Shown here: in pieces, positions 1 through 11,346 of the stretch
Position numbering within the stretch: the stretch's first letter is position 1
How the letters are laid out: the number at the start of each line of letters is the position of its first letter
From: Oreohelix idahoensis
Lineage: Eukaryota > Mollusca > Gastropoda > Stylommatophora > Oreohelicidae
Direction of reading: 5' to 3'
Length of the DNA stretch: 64,000 nucleotides
Assembly (NCBI GenBank): GCA_024509875.1
Contig: JAMPIV010012247.1
Span: 1-64,000, forward strand
Notes under the pieces: model-generated
Databases searched by the model: none
Told to the model about the DNA's origin: nothing
The model's input: the letters and a program-made list of their open reading frames with translations, nothing else
Program-made: the position numbers and the translations under genes

Positions 1-735
1 TCGTTATCACGCATCGTTTATGAAGGAAAAACAGTCTTATGGCGCGCTAGCCAAGGTCTGACTAGTCGAATAACTAATCGAGCGTTGGCGTGTTGTCTAG
101 TTAACAGGTCGGTTAGCTTTATTTAATTCTTTTAAAATAAGATGAAATGTCAAACTAAAGCTCAAATGTCAGTCGCTTTGTAGGTTTCTTCCTCTTCTTC
201 GGTGGTAGATTAGAGACATCGGCCAGGTGGTTCTCTGTGATGGGGGGTGCCGTGCAAGGGTTGGTGTTAGGAAACCAACTCGGTTCTGGGGCTATTGACT
301 GGTAACAGCTGGAGACTTGATGTAGTCGACAAAAGTGTTACTGGGGGAGGTAGTAGTAGGTCTCTGCGTCTTCGGATTTAGATTAGAGATATCGGCCAGG
401 TGGATGTCTGTGGTGGGAGCTGACGTACAAGGGTTGGTGTTAGGAAACCAACTCGGTTCTGGGGAAATCGGTTGGTAACAGGTGGAGTTGATGTAGTCGT
501 CAAACGTGTTACTGGTACACGTAGTAGGATAGGTATCCGTGCGTGGTGGTGACTGTAGTCGGTCAAATTCGGCGAGGATTTCACCCTGTAACGTCAACAA
601 ATGTTCAAACTCAGATCGAGTTAACGTAATGCCGGTTTTGGTAGGAAACTTTAGATATGACTCACCAAAATATTTTCGCACGTGTAATAAAGGTTGGCCT
701 CGGTAAAAACTTACAGACGCGGCCTTCAGCCCATT
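1..735. repeat. Left arm of the large inverted repeat, outer piece
   Basis: This stretch is the reverse complement of about 25960-26680. It contains the 3' half of the PC4-like gene, its AATAAA signal and a downstream GATTAGT...ACTAGTC palindrome. It was cut from the rest of the arm (18032-22380) by insertion of retrotransposon B. The host sequence reads continuously across the gap when B is removed. The arm runs into the window start, so the inverted repeat may be longer than seen here. Confidence 0.9.
155..735 (-). pseudogene. PC4-like gene, left-arm copy, 3' part (interrupted)
   Basis: This is the C-terminal part of a short protein with a PC4/Sub1-like core; its N-terminal 25 or so codons are at 18032-18105. 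Visible are the core (VRKYF, then FPTKTGITLT) and one full copy of a repeat containing DDYIN and PEPSWF. A second repeat breaks after DYI because two extra bases shift the frame, giving a stop at 292-294; the expected stop would be at 155-157. The codon that is a stop in the right-arm copy is glutamine here. Element B inserted between codons of the N-terminal part, so this copy is dead twice over. Assignment to PC4 rests on motif order and spacing, not on a search. Confidence 0.7.
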
Positions 736-736
736 T

Positions 737-3079
737 TGTGGTGGGGTTTGATGTTAATACAGTTTGTTGTAAAGAAATCTTAGTGTACTGAATGAGGTCA
801 GCTGTGAAGGTCCCTGAATATAATAAATATTAGAGTAAATTTCCAGGGCACCTTTCTACTACCACCACTATGATCCCATTCAGACTTATTCTAGATAGAC
901 TGTAAGATGACTACGTTTGGTGTCTAGGGTTATGAAATGTTAGTGTAAGGTTGCATTAACAACTGAACATATAAACAATTACACAAATTATTTTATTATC
1001 TAATACATCACAACAGTACCACGACAATCACATACGAACTACACTTTAAAAGACTATCTTTAGTAAGTCAGTGGTTGAAAGTTTGGTAAAGTTAATGTTT
1101 TTCAATTTATTGTCCTGAATCTGATTTATTTGGAATCAGGACTGACAATCAAAGTGAAATCATAGAAATTAATTACATCATTCAATTTACACAATGGGTC
1201 TTCTGACCATAATACACATATTATTACATAAGAGTGTAGTTGTATTGTCTAACTGAGGTGACTTCTAGTATACACTGGTTGATTGTTTATTATCATCATC
1301 TCTGCATGTTGTTTGTAAGTTTTTATGGACACTGATGGAATGTTTATATCACTATTCCCAGTTTCTTATTTTAATATAATGTTAGTTGAGCGATCAGGTG
1401 CCGAAACATGCACCTATCTTTGTAATATGATGTAGGAATCTTCCTGCACTTCGCTGAACGACAACCTTCAGCTCCCACTTCTTCAAGAATGATGGTGGTT
1501 TACAGTTGTCTCCGAAAAAGGCAAGACTGTGGCATGAATATATCGGCCCACTGTAGTCTGGCACCAGTTATTGACAGCAACCAAAACCCTCTGAAATCAG
1601 AAGGATATGCCTCCTTCGTAATCAACAGCCTACACTAATATTCAACAACCAGTACAGGCACATTACAAACAAACATGCAAGATCAGCTCTTTACGACAAT
1701 CCCTTTCACCAGTTTCTTTTGATGTGACCAGGTATACCAGTATTCCTCTCCCCTAACAGTTACAACGCCTCTGCAAATCCAGCAATAATCTGTTGTCCAT
1801 ACAATAGGATAGGTATTATGCTCCTGATGATAATCCTATATAATTTAGTTGGTCTACACCTCTCTGATAGTCTTTCATATGCTGGATCAATCTCTAGACT
1901 CTGTTTTGAGTCTGCCATAGACTCACTTACTTACAGTCGTATGTTAGTATTTCACATTAAAATTTTATTTTAAATAAAATGTTAAGAAAATCAATCTTAC
2001 CACAGATGCAAGGAAATAACACAAGTAAACGATGACTAGGCAATAGAATATGGCACATTTTCGATCTGCCCTATGTCCAGGCTTTTCCTATGTTAAAAAA
2101 TTCTCCGCCTGCTCTCATCGATCTTGCTTTACACAACATTTACTTGAAATGGCAGTGAACAGTCCCCGTTTCGTACCAGTATCTACTGCTTTGTCCAATG
2201 GGACCATGTTTACATTTATTTTTGAATCTATCGATTCAAATAACAACTCCCAATATGTTTCTAAGGCAAATATATTTTTAGTTTTAGGTCAACCAATCAT
2301 ACTTCGCCTTCCTTCAAAATCCACCCAATCAAATATCCCGTACCTTTTAACCTCATTTACCCAAAGTCATTTTTTCAAAACATGCCATAAAAAAATATAA
2401 GCAGGCATAATCTTTACTTGACAGTCTGGTCGGGTCCACTATAGTATTATGGCTATAATTAGTTAATTAATGGACTATTTGCGTAACTATTACCATATTC
2501 TTTGTCAACAAGTCCTAAGGTACACGAATATACAATTTATATGGGACTAGTTGGCTTGGTTCAGAAGTACACAGTTTTTTTTTTCTATGTTAGTGTTTTT
2601 ATTTTTAGTCTACTACACGTTCAATTCTTTTCCATGTGCTGTCTTCTCTATTTACGTGATAATTACGTCCTTTGAAATAAGAGCTAAGGTTGTTTTTGTG
2701 ACACGAGTTGTCTGCATGTTCTAACTTTTTCCTCGTATTTTGGGGAAACCCCTAAGGCAAGGCTTGCCCCTGTGCTGGTATTGGCTTTTAGTTTAAAATC
2801 AATGCGAAACAAATTAGCATTTCATCTATCCTTTCCCCTCCTCGTTCCACAATGCATTTTACGCACATATTTTCTTAGAACTAGGAAAGTGATTATGTCA
2901 AGGACGAATTTGAAAAATTGGGTACCGTTTTGTTCGGCTATTCGTTATCAAATAATAATCTGAAGGCGTAGGCGATACCAACAGTTCTAGTAGAAAATTC
3001 TTTTATACTTTCTTATTTTGCCTTTATGCCCTATATTGTTATATATTAATTTAGATATTGTATTTAGAAATTCACTACA
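737..3079 (-). repeat. 3' LTR of element B
   Basis: About 2.34 kb, nearly identical to 15688-18031 apart from scattered substitutions and short indels. It ends at the internal side with TTCACTACA, immediately before the purine tract. It contains no supported gene: the 116-codon frame at 2050-2400 differs from its partner LTR copy mostly at amino-acid-changing positions. Confidence 0.92.
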
Positions 3080-3082
3080 CAT

Positions 3083-3093
3083 GTCCCCCCTTT
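3083..3093 (-). other. Polypurine tract of element B
   Basis: On the minus strand the sequence AAAGGGGGG lies a few bases upstream of the 3' LTR start (TGTAGTG). This is the position where plus-strand DNA synthesis is primed in LTR retrotransposons. Confidence 0.6.
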
Positions 3094-3115
3094 AGAACAG
3101 ACGATCGTATGTCAG

Positions 3116-4219
3116 TGATGCCTCCTTTATTGTATTCTAAACACTCACGGGTAGTCATCAGGTTCTACTTCGGTTGAGTGAGTACACACCAACTTATGTT
3201 GATGTTTGTTTTTTATAAATGTCTTCTGTCACGCACGAATATGCACAATTTGGTGTAGGTGAATTCGTGCGCGCTTGTGTCCAAGCAAGGCAGATGACGT
3301 CAGAGGTTAAAAATGAAAGCCAGCATCTCAAGCTAGACATTGAGTCTGTTGCCTATATTCCCATATATATATACCCAGTGTTTTGGGTTAGGTATTCTTC
3401 TGGTACAATGACTTCTTGGTAGAAGCCATTGTCGGCTTACACTACACGTAAGTCCGAACCAGTTTTGGTAAGAAGTGAATTGTTTACTTGAACTTTCGTG
3501 TCACCATCCTTCGTTGGCATCTAGCTAGCACCTTTCTGCAAAGGGGTGTTATAATGGATCAACGGGGACTTTCACTGAAAGCATTTTAATATTATAAAGG
3601 ATTCAAGGCTTCATCCTTTACGGTTTATTGGCTTGTAATATTATGTGGATTGCCGTCGCACGAGTCACGGCGACGAAGAGAGGTTAGCCAAGCACTAGGA
3701 CATAACCTTCGTTGTTTATATTATATGCAAGCATGTATGGATCTGCCATGTCAGGGGTACCAAGCTACTAAAGTACCCGACCAGAATTGTAGGACAGAAT
3801 CAATATATTTATTCCAAGATTTTATGGTTGAATAGTCCTAACGGTCATGACATTGACGCAAGGTCAAACCCTGATCTTATGTGAGGAAGTTATTATGATG
3901 CCTGTACCATGCCTATATATATGCTACATGTACGTTTACTGTGGAATCCATGTTGAAGTACTGTAACCTGTGGTAGTCAACGTATTTCGTCCTAAATAAA
4001 TTATGATGTCAGTAAACCTAACGAGTTCGTCCCTATACACATTGGCACTCGTTGACGTGCCTGCTTGTTATTGAAGTCCTTCCTTCACGTTCCAAGAGAG
4101 AAACATTCGCGTTATTATTGTCAAGTCCAAATAGCATCGCCCGTGTTGGACCGTTGTCACTACGACACCATCAACATCCTTTAGTCAGCGGTTCACACCC
4201 CAGTAAAAGCGAGGCTACA
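3116..4219 (+). repeat. 5' LTR of element A
   Basis: Starts TGATGCC and ends GGCTACA, followed by ACTA and the candidate primer-binding site TGGCGGCGCAG at 4224. It matches 10204-11305. The short frames inside it (for example 3650-3835) occur in both LTRs and are not credible genes. Confidence 0.95.
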
Positions 4220-5211
4220 ACTATGGCGGCGCAGTGTGGTCTGAAAATATCCATTTTTTCAGTAACGGAATCGAACTCAATCCAACTCGGTTGAAAAGAA
4301 AAATGCAGTCTTTCAAGGCGACAACATCCTGGACTGGTTATAAAATCTAACGGCTACTCAAGGTCAAGATGGACTCAACTGCTTCAATCATTTGCGGACT
4401 CTACCAGGTGCTACGTAAGCTTCCTCGGTGATACAGCGCCGGAGTGCAAGACTCTGCAATCCTGGAAATTGCATTTTATCAAAAAAATGATGAGTATTAC
4501 TCTGTTCGTTGTCACCGTCTTATGTTAGCTGAGCCGCTTTTTAATATGTCCATTGTAATATTTTTTGTGATGCATGTTTTATGTTCCATGTTTGTTGTCG
4601 ATCTGACAAACGAGGTTCATCTCGAAGCTGATTCGGGCTCTTTGTCAGATGTTCTATAGGATTTATTTGTAAGTTTCAATTGAGCGATAATTCCGGTTCA
4701 AGGCTAGAAACCTTGCTGTAGTTCCGATCGCTACTTGTCTCTTATAATAGTATTTGTTTAGCTGTTCCGTCAAGTTTTAATCGTTGTTTTCATAGTTATT
4801 TTTATTCGTACCTTGGTTTTATGATGTATCTTGTATGTGATTATTGTCCTTCTAACCTGACTTTCGTTGAGTTTTTTACAAAACATATGTTTTTACACTG
4901 TCTTGTCAATTGTCTTGTGTAAGTTTTTATCGCAGTTATCATCGTAATTCTTTACGACATCCTATTTTAGTTTCACATTTTAATTTTGTTGACTTCTGCG
5001 ATCGTTTTCTTCGTCTTTGATTATCTTGTCTTGTCATTGTTGTTGCTATTGTCTATGGCTCTTGTCTGTTCTTAATATTTCATTGTATAAATTATTTTCT
5101 TTGATTAATAATATTTTGTATACTTAAGTGATAATTAGGTACCGTTCTTAGACAAGAACGTATTGCACACACTTAAAGTAAATTAATTAATAATTATTTG
5201 AGTAAATCAAA
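4220..5211 (+). other. 5' leader of element A with primer site and structured RNA
   Basis: A 992-bp untranslated leader between the LTR and the Gag start. It begins with the candidate primer-binding site at about 4224. It carries the motif TTTCAAGGCGACAACATC near 4310, which is also duplicated in E's leader (59919-60003), and two hairpins shared with E. The rest is T-rich and noncoding. Confidence 0.75.
4601..4732 (+). ncRNA. Pair of conserved stem-loops in the leader of A
   Basis: Hairpin 1 pairs ATCTGACAAA (4601-4610) with TTTGTCAGAT (4641-4650) and holds an inner CGAG/CTCG stem. Hairpin 2 pairs AGCGAT (4683-4688) with ATCGCT (4727-4732) and has an inner CAAGG/CCTTG stem with loop CTAGAAA. 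Both recur in element E (60241-60372). In E the outer stem of hairpin 1 has G-C where A has A-T, a compensatory change that argues for selection on pairing. A packaging, dimerisation or translation role is inferred. Confidence 0.6.
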
Positions 5212-8157
5212 ATGTCGTCGCTTGAATATTTTATGAAACAGGCAAAATCCGTTGGGATGGCTCCTGACGAGGCGAAAGCATTCGCACTATCAGAATACAA
5301 AAAGGCTCAAGAGATAGAAGCTGAACAGAGGAAATTAGAACTTCTGAAACAAGAAAATTTGAGATTTGAAGCAGAAGAAAATGAAAAAAAGAGGAAATTT
5401 GAATCTGAAGAGAATGAGAAACGATTTCAGCGTGAGGCGGAACATAAGAAACTTCAGATTGAGGCAGACAACAAAAGACTTCAATTGGAAGCAGATCAGA
5501 AAAGATTGGAGGCGGAACAAAAGAAATTGGAAGCAGATCAGAAAAGATTGGAGGCTGAAGAAAAATATAAACTTGAAATGGAAAAGACTAGAATGGAATT
5601 GGAAAGTAAACAAAAAGAAACAGAAGAAAGGAGATTGTTAGCTGAAGAAAATACAAGAAAATATCAACTTCAAATTCAACATGAAAAAGAAATGAAGGAA
5701 TTAGAATTTAATCATTTTCGATTATCTCAGGAGGCTATCGCTCAAAAGTCTCAGGAGGGCCAAAATTCGTCTAAACAAGGGAATATTAAAAATTTTCATT
5801 TAATATTACCAAAATTTAATCCTCCATCGGACGATGTGATTCATTATCTACATAGGTTCGAGGCAACATGCAAGGCCTATCACGTGGAAAAATCTCAATA
5901 CTGTGTAAAATTATCAGAATTACTTACGGGTGAAGCTATGTCAGTATATCATATTGCAACTACTGCTGATAAAAATAACTATGAGGCTCTCAGAACTGCT
6001 TTACTTGTTAAATATCAAATGACAGAGAATGAATATCGTTTAAAATTCAAATCTATGCTCCCACAAACGGGAAAACATTTTAACGATTTTATTGATCAAA
6101 TAGCACTTACATTGGATAGATGGATCGAATTATCCAAGACGGATAAAACTTTTGACGCATTGAGAGATTTATTATTACGCGATAAAGTTTTGTCCTCAGT
6201 TAACCCAGCTTTTTTTGCTTTTTTGCACGAACATAAACATTCAAACATAAATGAAATGCAGCAAACCTGTGTACAATACTGTACCGCACACCCAAACTTG
6301 AATTTTGGGAATACTCAGGTTAAAGATGAATTTCCCGTTGCTTTTGCAATACAACAGGATTATCGCAGACGCCATCGCTCTTTAAGTAATGACAGAAACT
6401 ACAAAAAGGGAAATAACGAGAATTTCAATTCTTGTAATTTTTATAGGGGGAAGCAATTTCAACATTCTTCTCCATATAACAATTCTTGGGGTCAATTTCA
6501 CAAATCCAGAGATTGGGATAAAAATAGGTATGGAAATTATCAAGTAGGTACTTATAAACAAAATTGGCGATCTAAATCCCAGAATCCTAACAATAGACAA
6601 GATTATCAGGATAGACAGAATAGTCAATGGCACAATGGTAATTGTCATACTAACCGTGATTTTAACGTAAACAAAAATGCAAATACTAGCAATTTTGGTG
6701 ATAATAACCAAAATCGATCGCTACGTAGAGATAGATCTTCTAGCAGAGGGTCACGCCATCAAACTAATGTAGCTATTGTTGACACACAAGGTAACAAAGA
6801 GAATAATACGAATAATGACACGCATGTTGCCATGTCTTGTTCTCTTAATTTTGAGCAGATTAAGGCGTGTGACGAGTGCACGACCCTCTTCCAGCCCAAG
6901 GCGATCGCGACGCTGCGCTGCGGACATACGTTACCTAGTAATCCGGAGGGATGCACGGCCATGTCAGGTGCTACACATCACGGAAAAGGGTGTCTTCAAT
7001 TAGATAGAGGATTTGTTAACGATATCCCTTGTTCCATTCTTTTAGATTCAGGCTGCAGCACGATTGGCATCAGGAACTCTTTGGTAAACCCTGCCTATGC
7101 AACTGGGGAGACCATCCAATGTGTGACTTTTAGCGGAACTGTGGAAACTTTTCCCACAGCTATTATTGATTTGAAAACACCATTTTTTTCAGGAAAGATC
7201 CACGCCTGTCTCCTTCAGAATCCAATTTCTGATGTCATCCTGGGTCGCATACATGATATAAAGGAATGTACCCCACAGCAAATTGCTGAATGGGAAAAAC
7301 AGCATATACAGGATGCCTATGCATTTAAGTCTATACCTAGATTTGTGTCACATGCACATACTATTAACCTGTTGGGTAATGCTAATGTATCGGAATCTAG
7401 TAGTGAAAATGATTCCATTGTTCATTACGCCACTGTGGCTAATGCATTACAACCTTTACGATATGCATCCATTCTTAAGAAGGATATTAAGGTTTTAACG
7501 CAACCTGTGAAGACTAGTAAGTCATTCCGGGGGACATATACCTTCCCTCGACTTGATCAGCAGGCAACTGATCGTAAGAAAAAGGTTACGTTTGAGGAAA
7601 AAGTAAAGGATGTTCCTAATAAAGATAAGAGTTGTAACTCTTTTGGGAAAACTAAAACCAATAAGGTTGTCGACAAAGTTGTCAATTTGTCCAGCAAGCA
7701 AGGGTATACGACATGCCGTACACCACCTTTGCCTAGTGTAAGTTATCAGACTCAAGTACAAAAGTATGGTTCATTTAAGAACAATAATTCTATACATGTA
7801 AATAGTAAAGACTATAACTTACCTAAGAGGGCTAAGATTACCCATCAACCTTATTCACATTCTTGTGACAACGCTACCACTTATATTGGTAGAGGTGCAT
7901 CTTCTCGCACCATCCTTGTGCAAAATCTGCCACAACGAACCACTTGGCAGGCACTGGGAGATTTTCTCAATCACACGGCGGACGTTAAGTTCGTACGTCT
8001 ATTACCACATACCAAGAACAGGTATGGTGACGCCGTGGTTACATTCAGAACCAATAAAGATGCTCGCATGGCTATCGAGCGGGACAATGGTGTATATTTT
8101 CACCACCATTCTCTCCGATTACAATTGGTTCCTGATTCTGCGTCACGCAGATACTAA
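5212..8157 (+). CDS. Gag-protease polyprotein with C-terminal RRM, element A
   Basis: An uninterrupted 981-residue frame. Residues 1-40 (MSSLEYF...) are shared with D and E; 35-185 form a charged coiled coil; 193-370 are a capsid-like domain; 380-530 are rich in N, Q, R and Y. A C-X2-C-X13-C-G-H motif at residues 553-572 may replace the usual CCHC knuckle. A retropepsin-like domain follows, with LLDSG (catalytic Asp about 612) and ILGRI. In D and E the integrase begins soon after this point. Here there is a lysine-rich linker and then an RRM at about 899-973, with RNP2-like ILVQNLP and RNP1-like RYGDAVVTF. The start is chosen because the N-terminus aligns with both relatives. Whether the RRM is normal for the family or acquired by this copy cannot be told here. 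Confidence 0.88.
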   Translation: MSSLEYFMKQAKSVGMAPDEAKAFALSEYKKAQEIEAEQRKLELLKQENLRFEAEENEKKRKFESEENEKRFQREAEHKKLQIEADNKRLQLEADQKRLEAEQKKLEADQKRLEAEEKYKLEMEKTRMELESKQKETEERRLLAEENTRKYQLQIQHEKEMKELEFNHFRLSQEAIAQKSQEGQNSSKQGNIKNFHLILPKFNPPSDDVIHYLHRFEATCKAYHVEKSQYCVKLSELLTGEAMSVYHIATTADKNNYEALRTALLVKYQMTENEYRLKFKSMLPQTGKHFNDFIDQIALTLDRWIELSKTDKTFDALRDLLLRDKVLSSVNPAFFAFLHEHKHSNINEMQQTCVQYCTAHPNLNFGNTQVKDEFPVAFAIQQDYRRRHRSLSNDRNYKKGNNENFNSCNFYRGKQFQHSSPYNNSWGQFHKSRDWDKNRYGNYQVGTYKQNWRSKSQNPNNRQDYQDRQNSQWHNGNCHTNRDFNVNKNANTSNFGDNNQNRSLRRDRSSSRGSRHQTNVAIVDTQGNKENNTNNDTHVAMSCSLNFEQIKACDECTTLFQPKAIATLRCGHTLPSNPEGCTAMSGATHHGKGCLQLDRGFVNDIPCSILLDSGCSTIGIRNSLVNPAYATGETIQCVTFSGTVETFPTAIIDLKTPFFSGKIHACLLQNPISDVILGRIHDIKECTPQQIAEWEKQHIQDAYAFKSIPRFVSHAHTINLLGNANVSESSSENDSIVHYATVANALQPLRYASILKKDIKVLTQPVKTSKSFRGTYTFPRLDQQATDRKKKVTFEEKVKDVPNKDKSCNSFGKTKTNKVVDKVVNLSSKQGYTTCRTPPLPSVSYQTQVQKYGSFKNNNSIHVNSKDYNLPKRAKITHQPYSHSCDNATTYIGRGASSRTILVQNLPQRTTWQALGDFLNHTADVKFVRLLPHTKNRYGDAVVTFRTNKDARMAIERDNGVYFHHHSLRLQLVPDSASRRY

Positions 8158-8174
8158 CCTACTGATATTGAATT

Positions 8175-9257
8175 TTGATGTCATATTCTTTGATGACTCA
8201 GCCTATGCAGTCATCATCTCTTTTCTTTACTAATCATCATCTCTTTTCTTTTCTAGAGATTATTTCTTTTTCTACTCCACGAGGGTTATTCCAATATAAT
8301 TTCATGCCATTCGGTTTAGTAAATGCACCGGCTACATTTGTACGCATGATGCGTCGCGTACTTTCTCATCGTCCCGATGTCATTACATATATTGACGACA
8401 TTTGTCTCTTTAATGACACATGGGATGAACACATTACTGGATTGAAAACATTACTGTCCACTTTACGGTCATGTAATTTAACGGCTAAGCCTTCTAAAGC
8501 TTTCGTGGGTTTTCACGAAATTTCATTTTTAGGTCACCGCGTTGGTCACGGTCGGTTATATACTGAGGACAGTAATGTCTCTAAGATCCTCAACATTTCT
8601 ACTCCCAAAACTAAGAAACAAGTGAGGTCATTATTGGGTCTTGTTCAGTTCTACGCTAAGTTCATACCTCATCTGTCCACTATTACTGCACCTTTCTCTT
8701 CGTTATTAAAAAAGGGCGCGGCTAACGTGATTCGGTGGTCGGAGGAACACCAAATCGCGTTGGACACCATTAAGGCATTCTTTTCTAAACCTCCTATGTT
8801 ACAATTGCCTAATGCGAACCTCCCTTTCATCTTGCGCAGTGACGCCTCTGCCTACGGTATTGGAAGCGTGTTACTACAGGAGTATGCGGGCACCTTGCAC
8901 CCAGTACTGTTCGTCTCAAGGAAACTTACGTCGGCTGAACAAAAGTACTCCGTTCTCGATAAGGAACTTTTGACTCTTGTGTGGTCTATAACTAAACTCC
9001 AACGTTATCTTCTGGGATCACATTTCTTTGTAGAGACTGATCAGAAAGCACTTACTGCATTAAACACCAAAGACGTCAGATCTGCAAAGTCCACCAGATA
9101 TGCAATTTCATTGCAACCCTACTGTTTCACAATCCGGGCTATACCTGGATCACAGAATGTTTTCGCTGACATTTTATCCCGCTGCCCGAGTGAATCATGC
9201 GACTTGGTACGCTCTACAAATGTGGATGCCTTTACACATACTACATCACATTTGTAA
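8175..9257 (+). pseudogene. Truncated reverse transcriptase-RNase H, element A
   Basis: Recognisable homology starts at about 8264. It shows the RT fingers/palm segment FSTPRG...MPFGLVNAPATF, the catalytic YIDD box, thumb and connection, then RNase H with SDAS, DKELL, ETDQKAL and ADILSR. The N-terminal third of RT, with the first catalytic aspartate, is absent. The frame opens in noncoding-looking sequence that resembles a 3' splice site (branch-like TACTAAT, pyrimidine tract, CTAG at about 8258). It could be joined to upstream coding sequence by splicing, but the missing RT segment was not found. Probably an internal deletion. Confidence 0.8.
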
Positions 9258-10203
9258 ACATGACGTTCTTTGAACTTTACTTTGTGAATCAATGACAATT
9301 TTTTTGTACATACTTAGTCAAGTGAATAAAGTTGTAACATTCCGTTGAATTACTTGAAGCGGAAAAAAAAAAGAACAGTGAATTATATATATAACAGTGA
9401 GGATCACATAACTTTTAGTATTTATGACATTATCTGCGTAAAGATACATTGTGAATTTAGATAAACATTAGTATATCGTGAATGATTTAACAATATTTTG
9501 TGGAATCTATGGTATTTCAACATACTCAAAGGATCTTCGTGTTTATGAACTGGTTTTGAAGTTAACTTAGAATCTTCAAGAACTAATTGAACTTTTATCA
9601 GTGTAATAAACTAAAACATTATTCAGTACATTTTGATTTATGAACACATTTAATTAGTTTAATTAGTTTAATATAATTAACTATAAATATTTTAATCCTA
9701 ATGATTACATCGGGTAACTATCACTCATTTTAGATAGTGATACGTCATTGGTAGTTATTTAATGATACTACTCATCCTTAGACACGGTTAAGTGTGTTGA
9801 TAACTTCAAGTGTTGTATTCATATTCTTTGATTTTTGTCACTTCTCATTTTTTTAAATTTTTATGCATTTTCATCTTTTCCTTTAAATTCATGTATTACC
9901 ATGTCTCTTTATTTCTTATTGCATTTGTGTTCAATTAATCATCCTTTATGCTTTGATTTTCTTTCATCTCTTCCACATTGTTCCAAAGTTGGTCAATTGT
10001 GATGATATGCTTTTATGCATATTTGTTGTTGAGTTGAGTTGAATTTGATTTTGTTCGTTCACTCTCCTCTTATTGATTAATATGCCTCTCTTGCATTATT
10101 AGTATATAATACATATTTGTAAGCTTGTTTCACCTCTCCGCGGTAATTAAAAGAAAAAAAAATTTAATAGAATTAAATTTTTTGCGGACGGTGTGAAAGA
10201 AGC
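9258..10203 (+). other. 3' untranslated region of element A
   Basis: AT-rich, no coding potential seen. It ends with purine-rich stretches (about 10150 and GTGAAAGAAG just before 10204) that are candidate polypurine tracts. Confidence 0.6.
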
Positions 10204-11305
10204 TGATGCCTCCTTTATTGTATTCTAAACACTCACGGGTAGTCATCAGGTTCTACTTCGGTTGAGTGAGTACACACCAACTTATGTTGATGTTTGTTTT
10301 TTATAAATGTCTTCTGTCACGCACGAATATGCACAATTTGGTGTAGGTGAATTCGTGCGCGTTTGTGTCCAAGCAAGGCAGATGACGTCAGAGGTTAAAA
10401 ATGAAAGCCAGCATCTCAAGCCAGACATTGAGTCTGTTGCCTATATTCCTATATATATACCCAGTGTTTTGGGTTAGGTATTCTTCTGGTACAATGACTT
10501 CTTGGTAGAAGCCATTGTCGGCTTACACTACACGTAAGTCCGAACCAGTTTTGGTAAGAAGTGAATTGTTTACTTGAACTTTCGTGTCACCATCCTTCGT
10601 TGGCATCTAGCTAGCACCTTTCTGCAAAGGGGTGTTATAATGGATCAACGGGGACTTTCACTGAAAGCATTTTAATATTATAAAGATTTCAAGGCTTCAT
10701 CCTTTACGGTTTATTGGCTTGTAATATTATGTGGATTGCCGTCGCACGAGTCACGGCGACGAAGAGAGGTTAGCCAAGCACTAGGACATAACCTTCGTTG
10801 TTTATATTATATGCAAGCATGTATGGATCTGCCATGTCAGGGGTACCAAGCTACTAAAGTACCCGACCAGAATTGTAGGACAGAATCAATATATTTATTC
10901 CAAGATTTTATGGTTGAATAGTCCTAACGGTCATGACATTGACGCAAGGTCAAACCCTGATCTTATGTGAGGAAGTTATTATGATGCCTGTACCATGCCT
11001 ATATATATGCTACATGTACGTTTACTGTGGAATCCATGTTGAAGTACTGTAACCTGTGGTAGTCAACGTATTTCGTCCTAAATAAATTATGATGTCAGTA
11101 AACCTAACGAGTTCGTCCCTATACACATTGGCACTCGTTGACGTGCCTGCTTGTTATTGAAGTCCTTCCTTCACGTTCCAAGAGAGAAACATTCGCGTTA
11201 TTATTGTCAAGTCCAAATAGCATCGCCCGTGTTGGACCGTTGTCACTACGACACCATCAACATCCTTTAGTCAGCGGTTCACACCCCAGTAAAAGCGAGG
11301 CTACA
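10204..11305 (+). repeat. 3' LTR of element A
   Basis: 1,102 bp, starts TGATGCC and ends GGCTACA; near-identical to 3116-4219 and followed by target duplication GTCAG. Confidence 0.95.
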
Positions 11306-11346
11306 GTCAGTTCCTATTTCTAAATACACATTGATGAATTTACTAT

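Larger units (their letters stand above)
3116..11305 (+). mobile_element. LTR retrotransposon A (Ty3/Gypsy, Gmr1-like family), nested in B
   Basis: An 8,190-bp element bounded by 1.1-kb LTRs and a perfect 5-bp target duplication GTCAG at 3111-3115 and 11306-11310. It inserted about 30 bp inside B's 3' LTR, in the opposite orientation. By eye only about five differences separate its LTRs, so the insertion looks recent. It encodes a long Gag-protease-RRM frame and a truncated RT-RNase H frame. No integrase is present, unlike relatives D and E, so it is probably a deletion derivative mobilised in trans. Confidence 0.95.

Noticed and set aside
2050..2400. 116-codon frame in the LTR of B, repeated at 17003-17353
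   Set aside because: The two LTR copies differ mostly at residue-changing sites and the frame matches no family; it is LTR sequence.
3650..3835. 61-codon frame identical at 10736-10921
   Set aside because: Identity is explained by the two LTRs of element A being nearly identical.
5335..5641. Lysine- or phenylalanine-rich frames overlapping the coiled coil of A
   Set aside because: Shadow frames of a low-complexity, A-rich coding region.
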